Source of the DNA: Streptomyces kanamyceticus | Lineage (GTDB): Bacteria > Actinomycetota > Actinomycetes > Streptomycetales > Streptomycetaceae | DNA length: 64,000 nt | Direction: 5' to 3' | Assembly (NCBI RefSeq): GCF_008704495.1 | Contig: NZ_CP023699.1 | Coordinates: forward strand, 620,001 to 684,000 | In this document: in pieces, positions 16,843 to 28,333 of the stretch | Layout of the letters: each line of letters starts with the position of its first letter | How positions within the stretch are numbered: position 1 is the first letter of the stretch | The notes under the pieces: generated by a model | What the model was told of the DNA's origin: nothing | The model's input: the letters and a program-made list of their open reading frames with translations, nothing else | The model's database searches: none | Translations under genes and position numbers: made by a program

Positions 16843-17259
16843 TCAGAACTGCGGAATCCGCTCGGGAACGAGCCCCGCCTGACGAAGGATCCCGTGCAGG
16901 TCCGTCTCGCCCCAGAACTCGACGATCCGCCCTGCCTTGAGGCGGTAGGACTTGACGCCCGTCATGGTCAGGTCGCGCCCGGTGCGGTCGTGTTCGTAGG
17001 TCAAGGTGAAGGCCACGACAACGCGGTCTTCGGCGGCGAAGAGGTCGTCCACCCGTACGCGGCAGTTGGACAGGCCTGGAGTCAGGACCGCCTCCTCGGG
17101 ATAGCGCCGACCCTGGACGTTTCGGCCTGCTCCATGGACAAGCACATCTGCGGCGACGAGTTCTGCGAGCTCATCAACGTCCTTTGTCTCGAACACTCGA
17201 AGGTAGCGGCGCACCACATCGGCATTGCGCTTGCTGATGGCGTCGGGTGAGTCAGACAT
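16843..17259 (-). CDS. SnoaL-like / NTF2-fold protein
   Basis: 138 residues of the SnoaL-like polyketide-cyclase/NTF2 fold: N-terminal helices (NADVVRRYLRVFETKDVDELAELV), then a curved sheet (VLVHGAG, VRVDDLFAAEDRVVVAFTL, KSYRLKAGRIVEFWGETDLHGILRQAG in two blocks). Stand-alone members act as ester or aldol cyclases or as isomerase-like enzymes, but many have no known role. A short GC hairpin (AGGGGC-TCC-GCCCCT, 16829-16843) overlaps its stop codon and may act as a weak terminator or be read through to the methyltransferase. Confidence 0.8.
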   Translation of the reverse strand: MSDSPDAISKRNADVVRRYLRVFETKDVDELAELVAADVLVHGAGRNVQGRRYPEEAVLTPGLSNCRVRVDDLFAAEDRVVVAFTLTYEHDRTGRDLTMTGVKSYRLKAGRIVEFWGETDLHGILRQAGLVPERIPQF

Positions 17260-17416
17260 GGCGGGAGCGTATCCAGCGATGACCGCTGTGGCACCAGACG
17301 GGTAGCTCGGTGGTGGCGCTGACCGTGGGAAGCGCGAGCCGGGCGTGAGCTGGATTCGGTCGAGCTCGCGGCTCAGGGCCGACTCGGACTCCCCCCCCCA
17401 GTGTGCTCATCTGTGC

Positions 17417-17752
17417 TCAGCGAGGAGCGGTACCGCCCGCGGGCTCCGCCCCCAAGAGCGCGAGCAGCCCGGGAAACCTCTTCTCGATGTCCGCGCGTCG
17501 CAGTCGGATGCCCTTGCGGTTGCCGTAGTCGATCTCGTCAATGAGACCTGCCTCGCGCAGGACCCGGAAGTGGTGCGTCTGGGTCTGCTTCGAGATCGGA
17601 AGATCGAACGAGTTGCAGCCCCGCTCGCTGTCGCTACGGTCGGCGGCCAACTCCGTCATCACCGCACGACGGTGGTCGTCGGTGAGGGCGCGAAACACCG
17701 CACCCAGATCGAGCGCATCGGCCTCCGGGCCCATCCGGTTCGTCCCGGCCAC
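17417..17752 (-). CDS. ArsR-like winged-helix transcriptional repressor
   Basis: 111 residues. Winged helix: LGAVFRALTDDHRRAVMTEL, recognition region DLPISKQTQTHHFRVLREAGLI, wing DEIDYGNRKGIRLRRADIEKRFPGLL. There is no CxC-type metal site in the helix, so it is not an obvious metal sensor. GTG 17752 follows GGGGGTG; ATG 17734 is the alternative. It diverges from a flavin monooxygenase, and two perfect palindromes fill the space between, the expected autoregulatory repressor arrangement. The ligand is probably a substrate of that monooxygenase. Confidence 0.88.
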   Translation of the reverse strand: MAGTNRMGPEADALDLGAVFRALTDDHRRAVMTELAADRSDSERGCNSFDLPISKQTQTHHFRVLREAGLIDEIDYGNRKGIRLRRADIEKRFPGLLALLGAEPAGGTAPR

Positions 17753-17763
17753 GTGGCACCCCC

Positions 17764-17843
17764 TTCAGGTACGACTCTTCAGGTACGACTTGAATCGTAC
17801 CTGAAGGATGTGCTCCACTCAGGTACGAAATATTTCGTACCTG
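17764..17843. promoter_or_regulatory. Two perfect palindromes plus an extra half-site: operator region
   Basis: Half-site TTCAGGTACGA occurs at 17764-17774 and again at 17778-17788, where it pairs with its inverse at 17795-17805 (6-base spacer). A second palindrome has arms CAGGTACGAAA at 17820-17830 and its inverse at 17833-17843 with a 2-base spacer. Dyad centres are 40 bases apart, close to four helical turns. This lies exactly between the ArsR-like and monooxygenase genes. Confidence 0.85.
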
Positions 17844-17943
17844 GGCTCGATTGCGCCGCCCCGTGCCGCCGCGCCCTGAGACCCGAACCCCGCCCCGACG
17901 CTCGCCGGGGACCTGGTCATCGACACTCCGAGAGGTCATCGTC

Positions 17944-21581
<3,638 letters not shown>

Positions 21582-21610
21582 TCCCCGGCGGCTCGGGGCG
21601 TCAAGACCCC

Positions 21611-24600
21611 TCAGGGGCACGGCGGTTGGTAGCGGATCTTCCCCAGGCGGGCTTGCCACTGGGCCCGGTCGAGGGCGTTTCCCGTCTCGGCGCACACGCG
21701 GTCGATGACGCGCTCGACGTCCAGGTCCCAGAGTCGTACTCCGCCGTCGTCGCTGCTCGTGACCAGGGTGCGGCTTGCGGGGCTGAGGTCGGTGGAGTTC
21801 ACGGCACCGCTGTAGCCGACGAGTTGGTCGCCCGTGGCGGTGGGGTGTGCCGGGTCGGACACGTCCCACAGGCGCAGTGTGCCGTCCTCGGTTCCGGTGA
21901 CGAGATCGCGTCCGTCGAAGGCGAGGGCGGATACGGGACCGTCGTCGGTGACCGGCGGGCCCAGTGGCGTGGGCCGGACGTCCGCAGGCACGGCCCACAG
22001 GCGTAGAGCTCCGCCCGTTGAGGCCACCGCGAGCGTGTGCCCGCGGGGGGCGAAGGCGATGAAGTCGCCGCGCAGGGCGGTGGGGAGAGGCCGCGAGTGC
22101 GTGGGGTCGTGGGTGTCCCAGAGGCGGATCTTCCGCGTGGCGTCCGCGAGGGCGAGGGTGCGTCCGTCAGGGCTCAGCGCCAGCGAGGGCGGGTCGGGCT
22201 GCTGGGGTGAGGCGCCGGTGCCGAGCGGGCGGGGGTCGCGGGGATCCTTGACGTTCCACATGCGGACCTGGCTGACGCCGCTCGACTCGACGGCGCGGAC
22301 CGTCGCGCCGACCCCGTCGTCCGCCTGACTGCCCGCGGGGAACGCCACGGGCTCCGCCTCTTCGTAGTCAGCCAGCGTGCGGCCGTTCGCGCTGAAGATC
22401 AGGGAGGACACCGTGTAGTCGCGTTGCGCCGATGGCATCCGGCCCAGGCGGCGCGGGCGTTTCGGATCGCCGATGTCCCACAGGCGGCTTCCGCCGCCCG
22501 ATTCGGCGACCGCGAGGAGGTCGCCGTGTGGCGCGAGCGCGGCGGCCGTCCCGGGAAGAGTTGTCAGGTGTTCGAGGCGGCCGGTGCGGGTCGTGCCCCA
22601 CAACTGCACGTGAGAGGCATCGCAGATGACGGCCACAGTCCGCCCGTCCGGGCTCGTCCCCGCGACGGTGGCATCGGGGCAGTCCGGCAGCACGGGCGGC
22701 AGGCTCCAGACCCGCATGACCCGGGCGTCGGTGACCAGGGTGCGGCTGTCCCGGCCGAACGCGATGGCCATGCCGTCGTAGGCGGGCTGGCCCAGCACTT
22801 CGCCCACCCGGGCCGGTGCACCCCGTGCGATGTCCCACAGCTGGACCCCGTTGTCCTCCGCCACGGCGGCGCGCCGGCCGTCAGGGCTGAAGGCCACCGA
22901 CATCGCTTCGGAGCCGTCCGTGGTGTCGAGCGGTGTGGTGAGCCGTGTGGGGTGTTCGGGGTGGGCGATGTTCCAGAGGCGGACCTGCGCGGCGTCGTCG
23001 CGGGCCGTCGCAAGCGTCCGTCCGTCGGGGCTGAACACCACGTCATGTGCGCTGGCAACACCCAGTCGAAGGGTGCTCAGAGCCCGCGGGTGCGTGGGGT
23101 GTGCGGTGTTCCAGAGCCGTACGGTGTCGTCGTCGCCCGCCGTGGCCAGCACGTGTCCGTGCGGGCTGAAGGCGGGCAGGTCGCCCGGCAGCGCACGGCC
23201 GACGCGTACGGGGCGCCCGGGGTCGCGCAGATCCCACAGGAAGATCCGTTGTCCGCCGGTGGCGAGCAGGCGCCCGTCGGGGCTCAGCGCCACCGTGTTG
23301 GCGATGGTGTCGCCGGGCACGTCCACCGTGGCGAGCCGGGCCGGGCGGCGCGGTTCGCCGATGTCCCACAGCCGGATCCTGCCGTTCCGGTCGTCCTCGG
23401 CGGCCAGCAGCCCGCCGTCCGCGCTGAGGCCCACCGCAGAGCCGGGCAGCGAAGGTCCCACCCGCCGGAGGTGGGTGGCGTCGCGGATGTCCCACAACCG
23501 CACACGGCGATCGGACCCGGCGACCGCCATGACGCGCCGACGTGCGTCGACGGCCATGCGCTCATTGTTGGGGGCGTTGTTCTCGTCATCCGAGCGGCGG
23601 CTCTGGTCGGGGACCTCGGTGAACAGCGGCGAGTTCGCCGCGGTGAGCAGACTCGTGTACGTACGGTCGGAGGGGCGCATCCGGTAGGAGGCGATGTCGA
23701 GTTGGGCCGCCAGCGAGGCGTTCTGGACCTGCGCGGGGAGACCGGTGCCTCGCAACTGGTCCGCCTCCGCCGCGATCTGCCGGGACACCGCGACCGTGCG
23801 CTGTTCCTGGGCGGCGGCGCGCTGTTGGAAGGCGACGGCCGCGGCGGCGCCCGCCAGGAGGAGCAGGGCGGTCAACCCCGCGACCAGCGCGCGCAGTCGG
23901 CGGGTGGTGCGCGCGGTGGCCCGCTGTTCACCGGCGCGGGCTTGCAGGCTCGCCGCGAGGAACGCGGACTCCAGGGTGCTCAGGCCCTCCTGTTCGGTGA
24001 AGGTCTCCTCGGCGTCGGCCAGGCGCGTGCCGCGGTACAGCATGCCGGGGTCACGCTCCAGCGAGTCCCACGCCTGCGCCGCCTCGGTCAGTCGGCGGTG
24101 GGCGCGCAGGCGTCCTCGGTCGGCGTCGATCCAGCCGTGGAACCGCGGCCAGCCGGTGATGAGTGCCTCGTGTGCCAGTTCGATGGTGTCGTGGTCCAGG
24201 GTGATCAGCCGCGCGCGGGCCAGGCGCTCCACCACGGCGTCGACGTCGCCGGACTCGTCGGGGCCGAGCTCCGCACGGCTGACGGGGCGCCGCGCGTCGT
24301 GCGTGCCCTCCCCCGGGGCGATGAGCCGCAGGAGAACACGCCGGGCAACCTCGCCCTGGCCGGTGGCGAGTTGGCCGTAGAGGGTCTCGGCGGTGCGGGC
24401 GAGGGCGCCGTGCAGACCACCGGCGCCTTCGTACGCCTCGGCGGTCAGCGCGCGGCCCTGGCGATGGCGCCAGGTCTCCAGCAGCGCGTGCGACATCAGT
24501 GGCAGGGCGCCCGGCTCGCCGTCGACCTCGTCCAGGATGCGGGCCGTCAGGGAGCGTTCCACCATCAGCCCGGCGGCCCTGGCGGGCTGGACCACCGCCG

Positions 24601-25429
24601 CACGCAGCTCATCGCGGCTCATCGGCCCGGCCAGCACGGTGCCTTCCTGCAGTACCGCGGTCAGGCCGGGGTGCCGCGTGCAGTGTCCGAGGAAGTCGGC
24701 ACGCACCGCGATGACCACGCGGAGCCCGCTCGCCTCGTCGACGGCGGCCAGGAGCCGCTCGACGAACCGCTCCCTCTCCGCCGCGTCGGTGCACAGCGTG
24801 TAGAGCTCTTCGAACTGGTCTACGACCAGCCACGTTTCCCCGTCCGCGTCCCGCGGCACCAGGCGCTGCTCGTGCGTACGTAAAGGGTGCGCGCCAGGTG
24901 TCAGGACCCGCACCGCGGCAGGCCGGGGGCCGGTCGCGGCCGGGGCGCGCAGCCGCGGGATGAGACCGGCCCGCAGCAGCGAGGACTTCCCGCTGCCCGA
25001 CGGGCCGAGCACCGCGATGAAACGGCGGGACCGTGCCAGCGTCAGGAGGCGCTCGACGAGTTGGTCCCGGCCGAAGAACAGATGGCTGTCACCCGGTTCG
25101 AAGCGGGCCAGTCCCCGGTAGGGAGACTCGCCCTGATCCTCCCGCTCCCTCGGCTCGGCCGCGGCCTGCCGGGCAGCCTCGCGCCAGCGCGCCTCCCACT
25201 CCTCCGCGTCCCCGCCGCACACGCGTGCGTAGGCGAGGACGACCGGCAGGGTCGGCAGCCGTTCACCGGCGGCGGCCTGCGAGAGCGTGCTCGCTCCGAG
25301 GCCGGAGGTCCGCGCCATCTCGCGATAGGTCGGACTGCCGTTCTCCGTGCGCAACGTGCGCAGCTCCGCCGCGAACCTCCGCACCGGCCCGCTGCCCGGA
25401 TCCAACGCTCTCTCCGGACGCCCCGCCAT
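21611..25429 (-). CDS. HTH - nSTAND-type NTPase - WD40 repeat signalling protein
   Basis: 1272 residues. N-terminal XRE-like helix-turn-helix (about 15-75: GSPTYREMARTSGLGASTLSQAAAGERLP). STAND-type NTPase (about 100-520) with Walker A VLGPSGSGKSSLLRAGL and Walker B TWLVVDQFEELYTLC. A hydrophobic helix follows (about 585-610, LVAGLTALLLLAGAAAAVAF). Then at least twelve WD40-like blades, each with an LSPDGRxLA and xxRLWDI pattern, fill the rest. This is the large Streptomyces HTH-AAA-WD40 family with no settled function; STAND relatives sense ligands through their repeats and oligomerise. It converges with gyrB with only 29 bases between stops. ATG 25429 has a GGGAGC site. Confidence 0.9.
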   Translation of the reverse strand: MAGRPERALDPGSGPVRRFAAELRTLRTENGSPTYREMARTSGLGASTLSQAAAGERLPTLPVVLAYARVCGGDAEEWEARWREAARQAAAEPREREDQGESPYRGLARFEPGDSHLFFGRDQLVERLLTLARSRRFIAVLGPSGSGKSSLLRAGLIPRLRAPAATGPRPAAVRVLTPGAHPLRTHEQRLVPRDADGETWLVVDQFEELYTLCTDAAERERFVERLLAAVDEASGLRVVIAVRADFLGHCTRHPGLTAVLQEGTVLAGPMSRDELRAAVVQPARAAGLMVERSLTARILDEVDGEPGALPLMSHALLETWRHRQGRALTAEAYEGAGGLHGALARTAETLYGQLATGQGEVARRVLLRLIAPGEGTHDARRPVSRAELGPDESGDVDAVVERLARARLITLDHDTIELAHEALITGWPRFHGWIDADRGRLRAHRRLTEAAQAWDSLERDPGMLYRGTRLADAEETFTEQEGLSTLESAFLAASLQARAGEQRATARTTRRLRALVAGLTALLLLAGAAAAVAFQQRAAAQEQRTVAVSRQIAAEADQLRGTGLPAQVQNASLAAQLDIASYRMRPSDRTYTSLLTAANSPLFTEVPDQSRRSDDENNAPNNERMAVDARRRVMAVAGSDRRVRLWDIRDATHLRRVGPSLPGSAVGLSADGGLLAAEDDRNGRIRLWDIGEPRRPARLATVDVPGDTIANTVALSPDGRLLATGGQRIFLWDLRDPGRPVRVGRALPGDLPAFSPHGHVLATAGDDDTVRLWNTAHPTHPRALSTLRLGVASAHDVVFSPDGRTLATARDDAAQVRLWNIAHPEHPTRLTTPLDTTDGSEAMSVAFSPDGRRAAVAEDNGVQLWDIARGAPARVGEVLGQPAYDGMAIAFGRDSRTLVTDARVMRVWSLPPVLPDCPDATVAGTSPDGRTVAVICDASHVQLWGTTRTGRLEHLTTLPGTAAALAPHGDLLAVAESGGGSRLWDIGDPKRPRRLGRMPSAQRDYTVSSLIFSANGRTLADYEEAEPVAFPAGSQADDGVGATVRAVESSGVSQVRMWNVKDPRDPRPLGTGASPQQPDPPSLALSPDGRTLALADATRKIRLWDTHDPTHSRPLPTALRGDFIAFAPRGHTLAVASTGGALRLWAVPADVRPTPLGPPVTDDGPVSALAFDGRDLVTGTEDGTLRLWDVSDPAHPTATGDQLVGYSGAVNSTDLSPASRTLVTSSDDGGVRLWDLDVERVIDRVCAETGNALDRAQWQARLGKIRYQPPCP

Positions 25430-25665
25430 GCCGCTCCCTCCCCACCGCCCCCGCGCGATCCCCCCGGAGGGCACGAAGGCCAACAAGCTACGCCCCGGAT
25501 GCGCGGCCAACCAGAGGCGCCTTCGCCGGTCAGCGTCCTGACGTCGCTCTTGAGCCACCGCGCACGCCATTGATCAGGACCGCGAAGACCACTGCCCAAT
25601 CAATGGCACCGCCGCTGAACTCTGTGCTGCACACCGATCTCCACGACCAGACGGGAAGAGACTTC

Positions 25666-26013
25666 ATGATCGCAACGAAACGCCTGGCCCTCGGGGCGGC
25701 ATCGATCGCGCTCGGCGGCGGCATGGCCCTCACCACGATCCCGGCGGCCACCGCCGCCCCCACCGCACCGGCTCGGACCGCACAGAGCCGCCCCGCCCAC
25801 GACGACGTGTCCGCCGGCTCACGGTGCTCGAAGTGGATCGACTACCTCGGCCGGGGCCGGGGCCACGCCAACTGCCCGGGATACAAGGTTCACGTCAGGG
25901 TGTGGTGCGCCAACCACAAGAGCTACAGCAGCAAGCCGTACTGGAGGAAGAACTACAACAAGGCCGAGTGCCCCAAGAACGTCGGTGCGGTGAGGATGCG
26001 CAGCACGCCCTGA
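25666..26013 (+). CDS. Small secreted cysteine-containing protein
   Basis: 115 residues. Signal peptide (MIATKRLALGAASIALGGG..., cleavage probably after ATAAP or TAPA) followed by a basic, aromatic-rich mature chain of about 80 residues. It contains four cysteines (GSRCSKW, HANCPGY, VWCANH, AECPKN) that could form two disulfides, and many Lys, Tyr and Trp. ATG 25666 follows GGGAAGAG. I do not recognise the family. Size, export, charge and paired cysteines are compatible with a secreted inhibitor, a cell-surface factor or an antimicrobial-like protein, none shown. A strong terminator hairpin follows. Confidence 0.75.
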   Translation: MIATKRLALGAASIALGGGMALTTIPAATAAPTAPARTAQSRPAHDDVSAGSRCSKWIDYLGRGRGHANCPGYKVHVRVWCANHKSYSSKPYWRKNYNKAECPKNVGAVRMRSTP

Positions 26014-26030
26014 CAGGGCCCACCGAACTG

Positions 26031-26069
26031 CCGGGCCCGTTCTCCCACGGGGGTGGAGAACGGGCCCGG
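26031..26069. terminator. Perfect 15-bp hairpin, bidirectional terminator
   Basis: Arms CCGGGCCCGTTCTCC (26031-26045) and its exact inverse (26055-26069) enclose a 9-base loop. It lies between the convergent secreted-protein and WYL-regulator genes and can serve both strands. Confidence 0.85.
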
Positions 26070-26106
26070 CCCCGCCGCTGCGCCTGACTCTCGGATCCGC
26101 CCTCAG

Positions 26107-27099
26107 CTAGGAGTTGATCTCCAGGATCTGCGCGGCCAGTCGCCGGACGTGCTCGCGGGCTTCCGCGGGGCCGGTCACCGTGGCGCTGTCGCCGAACTGC
26201 AGGAGCAGGCGTACGTCTTCCACGTCCCGGCCGGTGACCGTGATGCTCACGCGCCCTCCTAGTACGCCTTCGGTGTCCTGAACGGCCAGTCGGCGGCCGA
26301 GGACGCGCCTCGCGAGGCCGAGGCGGTCGGCGTCGATCTCCGCATGGATCCGGAAGGCTTCCGGGTTCTCCCAGCGCGCCGTCAGCTCCGCCGCGACACC
26401 GTCCAGGGTCGCGTCAGGACGCAACCTGCGGGCTGCCCGCATCGGCTCCCAGCCGACGAGGCGTTCCAGCGCGTGGAGTCGGGGGCGGCCTTCCGCATCC
26501 GCCACGAGGTACCACCTCCCGGCCTTGGCCAGCAGGCCATAAGGGTCCACGACCCGCCAGGCGGCCTCGGTCTCCGCCGACCGGCGGTAGGAGATCCGCA
26601 GCCGGACACCGCGCCGCAGGTCACCCACCAGCGCCGCCGGTGGCATGCCCGCGGCGTCCCGGAAGAACCACGGCCTGTTGTCGGTGGTGACGACCGCGCT
26701 CAGGGGCAGCGCGCCGGTGCTCGACGGGCGCAGCCCCGATCGCACCTTCCGGTCCGCGCGCCGGGTGTCGGCCGTGGCTCCCAGCTGCTCGCGCTGCGCG
26801 TCGTCGAGGCCGTGGAGGGCGAGATGGTCCCGTTCGTCCGGCGTGAGCCGTGACGTGTCGAGCACACCACCGGGCAGAAGGGTCACCCCGCCCAGGCGCC
26901 CGCGCCTGATCAGCAACGGGAAGCCCGCTTCCTGCAGCCACCGCAGGTCCCGCAGGACGGTACGGACGGAGACCCCGACCTCATCGGCCAGATCGGCGGT
27001 CGTCATGGTCTCCCGGGACTGCAGCGCCAGCAGGAGCGAGAAGAAGCGATCCGGAGTCACGGAACCGAGGATCTCAGAAATCATGACGGGATCCGTCAT
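26107..27099 (-). CDS. WYL-domain (YafY-type) transcriptional regulator
   Basis: 330 residues from ATG 27099 (MTDPVMISEILG...) or 325 from ATG 27084. N-terminal DeoR-like helix-turn-helix (RFFSLLLALQSRETMTTADL, then EVGVSVRTVLRDLRWLQEAG). The central WYL domain is represented by the RLRISYRRS ... VVDPYGLLAKAGRWYLVADAEGR block, followed by a C-terminal WCX extension (to ...LAAQILEINS). It diverges from a VOC-family gene, and a perfect 12-bp-arm palindrome covers both candidate starts, so it should repress itself and its neighbour. The WYL ligand is unknown. Confidence 0.9.
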   Translation of the reverse strand: MTDPVMISEILGSVTPDRFFSLLLALQSRETMTTADLADEVGVSVRTVLRDLRWLQEAGFPLLIRRGRLGGVTLLPGGVLDTSRLTPDERDHLALHGLDDAQREQLGATADTRRADRKVRSGLRPSSTGALPLSAVVTTDNRPWFFRDAAGMPPAALVGDLRRGVRLRISYRRSAETEAAWRVVDPYGLLAKAGRWYLVADAEGRPRLHALERLVGWEPMRAARRLRPDATLDGVAAELTARWENPEAFRIHAEIDADRLGLARRVLGRRLAVQDTEGVLGGRVSITVTGRDVEDVRLLLQFGDSATVTGPAEAREHVRRLAAQILEINS

Positions 27100-27104
27100 G
27101 ATTT
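27078..27104. promoter_or_regulatory. Perfect palindrome over the WYL-regulator start codons
   Basis: Arms AAATCATGACGG (27078-27089) and its exact inverse (27093-27104) are separated by 3 bases. It covers both possible ATG codons of the WYL gene and lies about 83 bases upstream of the divergent VOC start: a likely autoregulatory operator. Confidence 0.82.
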
Positions 27105-27126
27105 GCGGGCACGCTCCAGTCGTTCG

Positions 27127-27178
27127 CAAGACCGACCCAGGTCGAAAGGCCGAGCCAGGTCGAAAGACCGAGCCAAGG
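27127..27178. repeat. 18-bp tandem repeat upstream of the VOC gene
   Basis: Nearly three copies of an 18-base unit (AAAGGCCGAGCCAGGTCG-like) with period-18 substitutions lie in the 5' leader directly before the VOC ribosome-binding site (AAGGAG). The function is unknown; it could be replication slippage or a spacer of variable length. Confidence 0.7.
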
Positions 27179-27186
27179 AGTGCGCC

Positions 27187-27555
27187 ATGCCCGCCCCGAT
27201 CGTGTTCATCGTCTATGTCAACGACGCCCCCGCAGCCGCCCGTTTCTACGCGGAACTCCTCGAGAGCGAGCCCAACTTCGAGACCCCCGAGTACATCGGC
27301 TTCGATCTCGGCGAGGGCGCGGACCTCGCCGTCTGGAGCGGGGCGTTCGACGGCAGCCTGACCCCGGCGGTGCCCCGCACCAGCGAGGTCTGCCTGACCC
27401 TCGACGGCGGGCCCGACGTCATCGATCGCCACTTCGAGAAGTGGGTGGCGAAGGGGGTACGCGTGGTCAGCGAGCCCCACGACACGGTCTTCGGGCGCAC
27501 GTTCGTCGTCGCGGACCCGGACGGCAACCTGATCCGAGTCGCCCCCGTCGACTGA
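27187..27555 (+). CDS. VOC-superfamily (glyoxalase/bleomycin-resistance fold) protein
   Basis: 122 residues. Two beta-alpha-beta-beta-beta modules: VFIVYVNDAPAAARFYAELL ... GFDLGEGADLAVW, then SEVCLTLDGG ... GRTFVVADPDGNLIRVAPVD. The PDGN end is typical of the family. Start ATG 27187 has AAGGAG upstream. The divergent WYL regulator and shared palindrome suggest inducible expression. Members can be metal-dependent lyases or drug-binding proteins; metal ligands are not clear enough here to choose. Stop is followed by a strong hairpin. Confidence 0.88.
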   Translation: MPAPIVFIVYVNDAPAAARFYAELLESEPNFETPEYIGFDLGEGADLAVWSGAFDGSLTPAVPRTSEVCLTLDGGPDVIDRHFEKWVAKGVRVVSEPHDTVFGRTFVVADPDGNLIRVAPVD

Positions 27556-27570
27556 CGTCACCCCGACGGC

Positions 27571-27613
27571 AAAGTGAGCCGGGCGGCCCGCACCGGGCGG
27601 CCCGGCTCACTTT
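27571..27613. terminator. Perfect 14-bp-arm hairpin after the VOC gene
   Basis: Arms AAAGTGAGCCGGGC (27571-27584) and its exact inverse (27600-27613) with a 15-base GC-rich loop that can itself pair further. The A and T ends of the stem give a bidirectional terminator shape. It ends just before the XRE-cupin gene. Confidence 0.82.
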
Positions 27614-27638
27614 GCACGTCAGGCATACGATGCTGCCC

Positions 27639-28253
27639 ATGACGCAAGAAGACGGGCAGCTGGACAGCCTCGTACGCAAACGGATCCGGGCGTTGCGGGT
27701 CGCGCAGGGCTGGTCCCTCGAAGAGCTGGCCACGCGCGCCCACCTCAGCCAGTCCTCGCTGAGCCGCATCGAGACGGGTCAGCGGCGCCTCGCCCTGGAC
27801 CAGCTCGTCACGCTCGCACGCGCCCTGGACACCACGTTGGACCAGCTCGTGGAGAACGCCGCCGACGATGTCGTCATCAGCCCGACGATCGACGGCGCTC
27901 ACGGCCTGATGCGCTGGCCGGTCAAGAGCGACCCCGGCATGAGCGTCATGCGTCAGCGGATGACCGAACCGCCGCCCGTCAACCCGGCGCGCATGCGGGC
28001 CCACCCCGGCCGCGAATGGCTCGTCGTCCTGTCCGGCACCGCCGTCCTCATGCTGGGGCACCGCCGCTTTCGCATCGAGACCAACCAGGCCGCCGAGTTC
28101 CCGACGATGATGCCGCACGCCATCGGCTCCGAGGGCGGGCCGTGCGAGATCATGGGCATCTTCGACCAGGACGCCCGCCGCGGTCACCAGCGGGACATCG
28201 TCGACTGCGACGACCAGGGCACCAAGGGCGCCAAGGGCTGCGATCTTGCGTGA
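27639..28253 (+). CDS. XRE-cupin transcriptional regulator
   Basis: 204 residues (ATG 27639; ATG 27630 adds three). N-terminal helix-turn-helix RKRIRALRVAQGWSLEELA ... HLSQSSLSRIETGQRRLALDQL, then a C-terminal cupin barrel (about 110-180) with AHPGREWLVVLSGTAVLMLG and PHAIGSEGG blocks. This architecture is common for regulators that sense a small ligand in the cupin. The end of the chain (DDQGTKGAKGCDLA) is unusual low-complexity sequence. A methyltransferase gene follows 80 bases downstream on the same strand and may be the target. Confidence 0.9.
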   Translation: MTQEDGQLDSLVRKRIRALRVAQGWSLEELATRAHLSQSSLSRIETGQRRLALDQLVTLARALDTTLDQLVENAADDVVISPTIDGAHGLMRWPVKSDPGMSVMRQRMTEPPPVNPARMRAHPGREWLVVLSGTAVLMLGHRRFRIETNQAAEFPTMMPHAIGSEGGPCEIMGIFDQDARRGHQRDIVDCDDQGTKGAKGCDLA

Positions 28254-28333
28254 TGAGCAGCGCACAGAGTCACCTTCTTGCGTTGCGGGCAACTCTTCGT
28301 GCCACAGGCGCATGTCCTGCTTAAGGTGTCGGC

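Noticed and set aside
17388..17400. Run of nine C near 17391-17399 as a phase-variable tract
   Set aside because: It lies outside any coding region between the SnoaL-like and ArsR-like genes; more likely a homopolymer with uncertain length than a switch.
22424..24883. An 819-codon plus-strand frame opposite the WD40 protein
   Set aside because: It is the antisense of repetitive WD40 coding DNA; no ribosome site, no recognisable domain.
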